From DATCKG01 sp036562385 (lineage in GTDB: Bacteria > Bacillota > Sulfobacillia > Symbiobacteriales > Symbiobacteriaceae), in contig DATCKG010000022.1 of the NCBI GenBank assembly GCA_036562385.1, forward strand, positions 1 to 13,408: a DNA stretch of 13,408 bases, in the 5' to 3' direction. Shown here in pieces: positions 5,978-12,047 of this stretch. Within the stretch, counting starts at the first letter, position 1. Every line of letters begins with the position of its first letter. The notes beneath the pieces are model-generated. The model saw nothing but the letters and a program-made list of their open reading frames with translations. It was not told the origin of the DNA and did not search any database. The position numbers and the translations under genes are program-made.

Positions 5978-8107
5978 GTGATCAGCCTCTCGACACGGGG
6001 GATCTTGGCCCTCACAGAAATCCTGCGGGCTTCCGAGCCCGTGACCGTCAGTGTCCTGGCGCGGCGCCTCCGGGTGAGCCCACGGGCGGTCCGATACGAC
6101 CTGGAAGCCGTGGATGCGTGGCTCCGGGGCCAGGGGCTGCCGCCCATTCAGCGCCAGCCCGGACGCGGTCTGTGCTTTGCCGGGACACCGGCCCAGCGGG
6201 ACGCGGCCCTCCGGCTGCTGACTGCCATCACCCCCGATCTGTATATCGCCCGCCCACGGGAGCGGCTGCAGATCCTGCTCAGCCTGCTCCTGCACAGCGA
6301 CCGTCCCCTTTCCTGCAGGGCACTCCGCATGCGTCTGGGCATCAGCAAGGGCACCCTGACCCGTACCGCCGGTGAGGCGGCCCACTGGCTTCGGCCAGAC
6401 GGCCTGATCCTGCGCTCCTCGCGAGCCGGCCTGTATGTAGAGGGGGCAGAGGAGGACCGGCGGAGAGCGATCTCCCGCCTGTTTGGGGAGGTATTCGGCA
6501 CCGAGGAAAAGTTGGCGCTGCTTTCTTCCTGCCGGCGGAATCTGGCCCTGTCGCCCCTGTCGGGTCCCCGCACGGAGCTGTTCAGGCTGCTGGACCCTGC
6601 GGAACTGGAGATCCTCGAGCGGTGTGCCCTGGATGTGCAGGACTACCTGGGGGTTCAGTTCAGCGATGCTTCCTTGGCTGATCTGGTGCTCGACTTGGCC
6701 GTGGCGGTGCAGCGGATTCGCCGGGGCGCCTGCCTGCGGCCGTCCGCCCCGGACGGAGCCGCCCCGCCGGTAAGCCGGGCCGCCGGGTGGCTGGCCGAGC
6801 GCCTGCAGCGGGAACTGGGTCTGCTGCTGCCTCCGGCAGAGGTGGCCTACCTGGATTCTCTGCTCCGGGCTGTCCGGCGCCAGTCCGGGGGAACGCCTCT
6901 GGATGCCCGGGAACTTGCCCGGCAGATCGCCCTACAGGCGGAGGGAGCCCTGGGCTGTCCCCTGGCACAGGATGAGGAGTTGGTCGAGGCCCTGGCCCTG
7001 CACTTGGGGCCGGCCATTGCCCGGCTGGAGCAGCGGGTTTCCGCTCCTCCTGACCCCCTGGTGCAGGAGGTACAGCAGCAGTATCCGCTGCTGTACCAGG
7101 TGGCCCGGTGGGCGGCGGATCTGATCAGCCGGCAGGCGGGGGTCACGGTTACGGAGGACGAGGTGGGGTACATCGCCATGCACCTGGGGGCGGCTATGGA
7201 ACGCCAGCGGCGGCGCCAGCCCCCGCCCAGCCGGGTCCTGGTGGTCTGCCCTTCCGGCCTGGCGACCGGCCGGCTGCTGGCTGCCCGCCTGATGGCCGAA
7301 TTTCCCCAGGGGGTTGCGGTGCAGGTGGTCCCCCTGCAGCGGCTGTCTGCCAGCACTCCGGAGGCGGACCTGCTCGTATCCACCGTGCCGCTTCAGCATG
7401 AAAGCCTCCCTTCGGTGACCGTCCATCCCCTGCTGCCTCCTGTCGACGTGATCCGGGTCAGTACCGCCCTGGGCCACAAGGGGTCGGCACCGACGGCGGC
7501 TAGCCTGCTGGACGCCATTATGGCGGCGGTGGCCGAGCATGCGATTCTCACAGATCCCCCGGGGCTGCGCCGGGAACTCTCCAGGCTCCTGGCTCCCCGG
7601 CCATTCCCCGCATTGTCAGAAGGAGGACAACCGATGCTTGCGGACCTTCTCACCCAACGGACTGTCGCCCTGGACGTGGAGGTATCCAACTGGGAGGAGG
7701 CGATCCGGGCCGCAGGTAGGCTCCTGGTGGCCGACGGCAGCGCCACGGAGGCGTATGTGGAGGCCATGGTGCAGACCGTTCGTTCGCTGGGGCCATATAT
7801 TGTGCTGGTTCCGGGGGTAGCCGTCGCCCACGCTCAGCAGGGAGGCCATGTCCGACGGGTGGGCATGAGTCTGGTACGCCTGCGCACGCCTGTTGCTTTC
7901 GGCGCAGGGGACAACGACCCGGTGGATTTGGTTTTTGCATTCGGCTCTCCCGATCAGGAGAGCCATCTGAGAGCTCTGGCGGACTTGGCCCGGCTTCTGG
8001 GCGACGCCGACGCCATGAGGCGGCTGCGCACCGCTCAGGATGTGGCCGAGGTGCTCTCCGTCATCGGCGCAACCAGGGGAGGTGAAACAGCCGGCACGGG
8101 TGATTGA
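5978..8107 (+). CDS. MtlR/BglG-type PTS regulator with PRD1-PRD2-EIIB-EIIA domains
   Basis: The 709-residue protein begins with helix-turn-helix motifs: LARRLRVSPRAVRYDLEAV (28-46), and a second at about 114-136. PRD1 covers about 205-305 and PRD2 about 310-410. An EIIB-Gat-like domain follows, with C424 in VVCPSGLATG, and an EIIA (fructose/mannitol/ascorbate-type) domain runs from about 553 to 695 with H618 in PGVAVAHAQ. This is the MtlR/LicR architecture: transcription activators whose activity is set by HPr and EII phosphorylation. PRD2 keeps both expected histidines (H342, H402), but PRD1 has D239 in LVLDLAVAVQRI where related PRDs have histidine, and YLDSLL (291-296) lacks the second one. 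GTG 5978 follows AGAGGTGA (5964-5971) by 6 bases. It is the first gene of the cluster and probably controls the IIC-IIB-nagA-SIS genes; its EIIA could also be the transporter's missing IIA. Confidence 0.93.
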   Translation: MISLSTRGILALTEILRASEPVTVSVLARRLRVSPRAVRYDLEAVDAWLRGQGLPPIQRQPGRGLCFAGTPAQRDAALRLLTAITPDLYIARPRERLQILLSLLLHSDRPLSCRALRMRLGISKGTLTRTAGEAAHWLRPDGLILRSSRAGLYVEGAEEDRRRAISRLFGEVFGTEEKLALLSSCRRNLALSPLSGPRTELFRLLDPAELEILERCALDVQDYLGVQFSDASLADLVLDLAVAVQRIRRGACLRPSAPDGAAPPVSRAAGWLAERLQRELGLLLPPAEVAYLDSLLRAVRRQSGGTPLDARELARQIALQAEGALGCPLAQDEELVEALALHLGPAIARLEQRVSAPPDPLVQEVQQQYPLLYQVARWAADLISRQAGVTVTEDEVGYIAMHLGAAMERQRRRQPPPSRVLVVCPSGLATGRLLAARLMAEFPQGVAVQVVPLQRLSASTPEADLLVSTVPLQHESLPSVTVHPLLPPVDVIRVSTALGHKGSAPTAASLLDAIMAAVAEHAILTDPPGLRRELSRLLAPRPFPALSEGGQPMLADLLTQRTVALDVEVSNWEEAIRAAGRLLVADGSATEAYVEAMVQTVRSLGPYIVLVPGVAVAHAQQGGHVRRVGMSLVRLRTPVAFGAGDNDPVDLVFAFGSPDQESHLRALADLARLLGDADAMRRLRTAQDVAEVLSVIGATRGGETAGTGD

Positions 8108-8183
8108 GCCGGGCAGGTGAAGCAGCGTTCGCATCCTGACGGGAACCGGTCGAGTTGAGCCACACCTAGGAGGGATTTCCTGC

Positions 8184-9470
8184 ATGAACGGAATCATCAC
8201 ATTTGCTCAGTGGCTGGCGAACAACATCTTCGGCCAGCCGGCCTTGCTGCTGGGCATCGTGGCCCTCATTGGCCTCATCGCTCAGGGAAAGTCCTTCAAC
8301 GACACCGTCATGGGCACTGTTAAGACCATCGCCGGTTTCCTCATTCTCGTCACGGGCTCGAACGTCCTGGTCACGGCGCTGAATAACTTCCAGCCTATCA
8401 TCCAGCATGCCTTTGGCATCGAAGCCGCCGCGACTTCCAGCACGGCCATGGGACTGGATAAGTTTATGGCCACCTACAGCGGCATGGCTGCTCTGGTGAT
8501 GACTGTGGGCTTCTTGATCAACGTCCTCCTGGCCCGGCTGACCCGCGCCAAGTACATCTACCTCACCGGCCACCTGATGTTCTGGGTCGCGCTAACCCTG
8601 ATCGCGGTGGTCAAGGAGGTCATGCCAGACGCCTCCGCGACCTTTACGATTCTCTTCTCGTCGGTCGTGGCAGGATTGTACTGGACCCTGCAGCCTGCCC
8701 TCATGCAGCCCTATCTGCGGCGGATTACCAACTCGGATCAGGTTGCGTACGGCCACACCTCCGCCTTCGGCAGTTGGGTCGGCGCTGTGGTGAGCCGCTA
8801 CATCGGCAAGCCCGAGCAGAGCACCGAGAAGGTGGAACTGCCCGGCAGCATCGCCTTCATGAAGGACGTGACGGTGGCCACCAGCCTGGTAATCGGCCTG
8901 GTAGCGGTGATCGCCGCTCTGTTTGCCGGTCGTGACTTTGTCAGCCAGCAGGCCGGTAATATGAACTACATCGTCTACGCCCTGCTGGAAGGTCTGAAGT
9001 TCGGCGCCGGCACCACGGTGCTGCTGCAAGGCGTCCGGATGATCCTGGCCGAGATCGTGCCCGCTTTCCGGGGCATCGCCACGAAGATCGTGCCCAACGC
9101 CAAGCCCGCGCTGGACTGCCCGATCATTTTCCCGTACGCCCCCATGGCGGTTATCGTTGGCTTCCTGTCCGCCTTCGTTACCTTCATCGTCCTGATGCTG
9201 ATCTTCGGTGCTACCGGCTGGGCGGTTATCATTCCGCCGATGATTGCCCTCTTCTTCCCCGGCGGTGCCGCAGGCGTGTTCGGCAACTCCACCGGCGGTC
9301 TCCGCGGCGCCATCTTCGGCGGTGCCTTCATGGGCTTTCTGCTGGCCGTCGGCCAGGCCATCTGCGCCCCGATGCTGGGCACCACCGCTCCCGAACTCGC
9401 GATTATGGCAGACCCCGACTGGTATATCCTGATCCTGATCTTCAAACCGATTCTGCAGCTATTTGCGTAA
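8184..9470 (+). CDS. PTS EIIC component, UlaA (ascorbate/SgaT) superfamily
   Basis: The 428-residue polytopic membrane transporter has about ten hydrophobic segments. Family features are an N-terminal FGQPALLLGIVALIGLIAQGKS (split here by helix 1), the LARLTRAKYIYLTGH segment (116-130), YGHTSAFGSW (189-198), GTTVLLQGVRMILAEIVPAF (276-295), and DCPIIFPYAP (311-320). It imports a sugar or sugar acid while phosphate is passed from the separately encoded EIIB. It is somewhat shorter than the ~465 residues of E. coli UlaA, the difference being mainly at the C-terminus. ATG 8184 follows AGGAGGG (8168-8174) by 9 bases, 76 nt after the regulator. The neighbouring deacetylase and SIS genes suggest an N-acetylated amino sugar rather than ascorbate (inference). 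Confidence 0.93.
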   Translation: MNGIITFAQWLANNIFGQPALLLGIVALIGLIAQGKSFNDTVMGTVKTIAGFLILVTGSNVLVTALNNFQPIIQHAFGIEAAATSSTAMGLDKFMATYSGMAALVMTVGFLINVLLARLTRAKYIYLTGHLMFWVALTLIAVVKEVMPDASATFTILFSSVVAGLYWTLQPALMQPYLRRITNSDQVAYGHTSAFGSWVGAVVSRYIGKPEQSTEKVELPGSIAFMKDVTVATSLVIGLVAVIAALFAGRDFVSQQAGNMNYIVYALLEGLKFGAGTTVLLQGVRMILAEIVPAFRGIATKIVPNAKPALDCPIIFPYAPMAVIVGFLSAFVTFIVLMLIFGATGWAVIIPPMIALFFPGGAAGVFGNSTGGLRGAIFGGAFMGFLLAVGQAICAPMLGTTAPELAIMADPDWYILILIFKPILQLFA

Positions 9471-9490
9471 GCAATCGCACGGTGCCGGCG

Positions 9491-9515
9491 GGGGCAGGCA
9501 GCGCTTGCCCCTGCC
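9491..9515 (+). other. Intra-operon hairpin between EIIC and EIIB genes
   Basis: GGCAGGCA (9493-9500) can fold with TGCC (9506-9509) and, past a CC bulge, TGCC (9512-9515); an alternative is a 6-bp GGGGCA/TGCCCC stem (9491-9496 with 9506-9511). No T-run follows. It lies in the 71-nt gap between the two PTS genes and may affect relative expression or mRNA stability (inference). Confidence 0.3.
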
Positions 9516-9541
9516 TACCTGACCTGTAGGGGGAAAGCGTT

Positions 9542-9841
9542 GTGGCAGAGAAGGAACTGAAGATCCTGACGGTTTGCGGTGTGGGAATGGGCAGCAGCCT
9601 GGTCCTGCGCATGTACGTGGAGGATGTGCTGAAGGAGATGGGGGTCAAGGCCCGGGTGGAGGCGACGGAGGTCTCCATGGCTTCCGGTGCCGGGGCGGAC
9701 ATCATCATGGCGTCCCCGACCCTGATGGACGTGCTGCGGGGAGCGGCCCCGACGGTGATCCCCATCTTCAATTTCACCGACAAGGCCGAGATCCGGGCCC
9801 GCCTGGAGGAGTATCTGGCCGGTCGTCAGCCCGGGCTGTAA
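9542..9841 (+). CDS. PTS EIIB component, SgaB/UlaB or galactitol-like type
   Basis: The 99-residue soluble EIIB carries the phosphocysteine C12 in the P-loop-like motif LTVCGVGMGSSL (9-20), directly after the first strand, as in UlaB/SgaB and GatB-type EIIBs. It takes phosphate from an EIIA and hands it to sugar bound by the EIIC encoded just upstream. Length is normal for a free-standing EIIB. GTG 9542 follows AGGGGG (9528-9533) by 8 bases. The NagA gene starts 13 nt after its stop, so they are co-transcribed. No separate EIIA gene is present in the window. The EIIB domain inside the regulator (C424) is a different copy with a sensory role in homologues. Confidence 0.92.
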   Translation: MAEKELKILTVCGVGMGSSLVLRMYVEDVLKEMGVKARVEATEVSMASGAGADIIMASPTLMDVLRGAAPTVIPIFNFTDKAEIRARLEEYLAGRQPGL

Positions 9842-9854
9842 GCGGAGGTCTGCC

Positions 9855-11060
9855 ATGGCGGAGCCTGTGCTGTTTGTCAGTCCGGCGATCTACACCGAGT
9901 CCGGCGTCATCGACGGCTACCTCATGGCAGTGGATGGCCGGATCGCGGCGGTGGAGCCCGGCCCCGTCCCCGACTCGTTTGCCCGTCTTCCGCGGGTGGA
10001 AGCCCCGGAATGCCGGATGCTCCCGGGCCTGATCGACCTTCATGTCCACGGGTTCGGCGGCTGGTCGGTGGAATCGGGGGCACCGGAGGAACTGGAGCAT
10101 TTGGCCCGGCACCTGGCCTACACCGGAGTGACTGCGTTCTGCCCCACCTGCGCGGCCGTGCCCCTGCCCGCCATGGAGGCGGCGGTCGTGGCGGTGCGGG
10201 ATCTCACTTTGGGCCAGAGCGGGGGCGCCCGCAGCCTGGGGATGCACCTGGAGGGGCCTTACCTGAACCCCGCCCGCCGGGGAGCCATGCGGCAGGAATG
10301 GCTGCGGGCTCCTGATCTGGCAGAGATGCGGCGGCTTCTGGATGTAGCGGAGGGCACCCTCCGCCGGGTGACGGTGGCCCCGGAACTGCCCGGAGCCCTG
10401 GAGATGATCCGCTATCTGGCCGCTGAGGGGATCGCGGTCTCGGGCGGCCACACCGACGCCACATACGAAGAAATGAAAGCCGGGATCCGGGCGGGCATCG
10501 GCATCGCTACGCACACCTTCAACGCCATGCGGGGGCTGCACCACCGGGAACCCGGAGCCGCGGGGGCGCTGCTCACGGATCCGGCGGTGATCTGCGAGGC
10601 GATCTGCGATCTCAGGCACGTGCACCCGGCCATACTTCGCCTGCTGCTCCGGGCGGTGGGCCGTGACCGGGTGGCCGTGATTTCCGATGCAGTGGCGCCG
10701 GCCGGGCTGCCGCCGGGGCAGTACCAGATGGAGGGGATGACGGTCCGCATCGACCCGGAGGGCTTCTGCCGGCTGCCCGACGGCACCCTGGCGGGAAGCA
10801 CCCTGCCGATGCTAAGCGGGCTTCGGCACCTGGTAGAGGTTCTGGGCATCCCCCTGGAAGATGCCTGGCCCATGGTCTCGTTAGTGCCTGCCCGGGCAGT
10901 GGGGGAGGCCGGCCGCCGGGGGAGCCTGCGGGTGGGTAAGAGCGCCGATCTGGTGCTGGTGGATAGCCGCTGGCAGGTGCAGTGGGTGGTCGTGGAGGGG
11001 AAGATCGTACGGCGCCCCGACGACCCGCCCCCTGCGTACAACCCGGCCTTCTTCGGATAA
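9855..11060 (+). CDS. nagA: N-acetylglucosamine-6-phosphate deacetylase (NagA family)
   Basis: The 401-residue amidohydrolase removes acetate from an N-acetylhexosamine-6-phosphate in the cytosol. Visible active-site features: LPGLIDLHVHG with the HxH metal pair H63/H65, E133 in GMHLEGPY, H199 in SGGHTDA, H220 in ATHTFNAMRGLHHREPG, and catalytic D278 in VISDA. The HxH pair is kept, as in Bacillus NagA (E. coli NagA lacks it). The loop usually reading ADGxHVHP is CDLRHVHP here (251-258), so the glycine is leucine, which could reflect an altered substrate. Length is normal. ATG 9855 follows GGAGGT (9844-9849) by 5 bases. The family is confident; the exact amino sugar is not determined, and N-acetylgalactosamine-6-phosphate or another epimer is possible. 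Confidence 0.9.
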   Translation: MAEPVLFVSPAIYTESGVIDGYLMAVDGRIAAVEPGPVPDSFARLPRVEAPECRMLPGLIDLHVHGFGGWSVESGAPEELEHLARHLAYTGVTAFCPTCAAVPLPAMEAAVVAVRDLTLGQSGGARSLGMHLEGPYLNPARRGAMRQEWLRAPDLAEMRRLLDVAEGTLRRVTVAPELPGALEMIRYLAAEGIAVSGGHTDATYEEMKAGIRAGIGIATHTFNAMRGLHHREPGAAGALLTDPAVICEAICDLRHVHPAILRLLLRAVGRDRVAVISDAVAPAGLPPGQYQMEGMTVRIDPEGFCRLPDGTLAGSTLPMLSGLRHLVEVLGIPLEDAWPMVSLVPARAVGEAGRRGSLRVGKSADLVLVDSRWQVQWVVVEGKIVRRPDDPPPAYNPAFFG

Positions 11061-11100
11061 TCGAGGGAAGCGTTCAGCGCTGCTCCGGAGGTGAAAGCCC

Positions 11101-11844
11101 TTGCCAGTTTCTATGGAAGATTTCTTTTCCGCTGCATTGGAACGGGTGGAGCGGGTCCGGCGCACTCAGGCCGAACCGATCCGCCGGGCCGCCGCGATCT
11201 TTGCGGCCTCGCTGCGGGCTGGGGGCGTGGTCCACGTGTTTGGGACCGGCCACTCGTTTGCCTTCGGCCTGGAGCTCTGCCATCGGGCCGGCGGTTTGGT
11301 GCCGATGGATCTGGTGTCTACGTTTGATCTGACGGCCCGGGCCGGAGAGCCGTACCGGGGCCTTGAGGATTCCTCCCTGGAGCGGGATCCGTCCGTGGCC
11401 CACCGGATTCTGGCCACGCACCGGCTGGAGCCTGTGGACAGCTTTCTCATCGTCAGCAATTCGGGCCGCAACGGTGCAATTGTGGAGATGGCCCTGGAGG
11501 TAAAGAAGCGGAACCTGCCGCTGGTGGCGGTGACGTCCATGGAGCACACCAGCCGGGTGACGTCCCGCCACCCCAGCGGCAAGCGCCTCTTTGAGCTGGC
11601 GGATGTGGTGATCGACAACTGTGCGCCCTACGGCGATGCGATCCTGGAGGATTCCCGCCTGGACGGCAAAGTCTGTGCGGTCTCCAGCGCCACTGGGGTC
11701 TTCATCGCCCAGGCTCTGACGGCGGAGGTGGTCCGGCTGCTCCTGGAGGCGGGGGAGGTACCTCCCATTTTCCTGAGCGCCAACGTGGACGGCAGCGACG
11801 AGCGGAACCAGGCGCTGGTGGAGCGCTACGCCGGGCGGATCTAG
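11101..11844 (+). CDS. SIS-domain sugar-phosphate protein, UPF0309-like
   Basis: The 247-residue protein has a SIS fold. The first sugar-phosphate loop is HVFGTGHSFAFGLELCHRAGG (starting at 45; shown here in part as the motif GTGHS, 48-52), and the second is IVSNSGRNGAIVEMAL (117-132), followed by VAVTSMEHT. The C-terminal half has SGKRLFELADVVIDNCAPYGDA (from 159) and SANVDGSDERN (226-236). These segments match the UPF0309 / "sugar isomerase domain" family, related in fold to MurQ and GmhA. Its reaction is not settled: isomerase or binding role on a phosphosugar. TTG 11101 is chosen because a perfect GGAGGTGA (11087-11094) lies 6 bases upstream; ATG 11113 is too far away. Being last in the cluster after nagA, it sits where a NagB or AgaS-type deaminase would be expected. 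Confidence 0.88.
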   Translation: MPVSMEDFFSAALERVERVRRTQAEPIRRAAAIFAASLRAGGVVHVFGTGHSFAFGLELCHRAGGLVPMDLVSTFDLTARAGEPYRGLEDSSLERDPSVAHRILATHRLEPVDSFLIVSNSGRNGAIVEMALEVKKRNLPLVAVTSMEHTSRVTSRHPSGKRLFELADVVIDNCAPYGDAILEDSRLDGKVCAVSSATGVFIAQALTAEVVRLLLEAGEVPPIFLSANVDGSDERNQALVERYAGRI

Positions 11845-11869
11845 TCCGAATACGATTCAGTTTCGGCTG

Positions 11870-11909
11870 GGGCCATCCGAGGACCTCTGTGTCCCGGATG
11901 GCCCATTTT
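11870..11909 (+). terminator. Intrinsic terminator of the PTS/amino-sugar cluster
   Basis: GGGCCATCCG (11870-11879) pairs with CGGATGGCCC (11895-11904). Inside, past one bulged A, GGAC (11881-11884) pairs with GTCC (11891-11894), leaving a 6-nt loop, so the stem is 14 bp. ATTTT follows. It begins 25 nt after the SIS stop codon. Confidence 0.8.
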
Positions 11910-11917
11910 GGGTAGGG

Positions 11918-11959
11918 CGGCGGCTTCCGGGGATCGGCGGGCCGCCGGTTCTCTTTCTT
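11918..11959 (+). terminator. Possible second, tandem terminator
   Basis: CGGCGGC (11918-11924) pairs with GCCGCCG (11941-11947) around a 16-nt loop that can close a small CCG/CGG inner stem; GTTCTCTTTCTT follows. Only 8 nt separate it from the previous terminator, so it would be a back-up. Confidence 0.45.
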
Positions 11960-11988
11960 GTAGGAATGTATGCAGCCCTTCCGAACTA

Positions 11989-12004
11989 TTAATTACTGAA
12001 TTAA
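11989..12004. promoter_or_regulatory. AT-rich palindrome upstream of the NERD gene
   Basis: TTAATT (11989-11994), a 4-nt spacer ACTG, and AATTAA (11999-12004) form a perfect inverted repeat in an unusually AT-rich patch 44 bp before the start at 12048. The patch may contain a promoter (TAAACT at 12002-12007 is a weak -10 candidate) with an operator over it. Function is inferred from position. Confidence 0.35.
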
Positions 12005-12047
12005 ACTGGTAAGGAAAGAAGCTACACACCGGAGGGGCACCGCCGGG

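Noticed and set aside
8184..9841. Assignment as a true L-ascorbate transporter (ulaA/ulaB)
   Set aside because: The family match is good, but no ascorbate catabolic genes are nearby and the adjacent enzymes act on amino sugars, so no ula gene symbol is given.
9774..10625. Minus-strand open frame of about 280 codons over nagA
   Set aside because: It is antisense to an intact NagA with all metal-binding motifs and has no recognisable domain.
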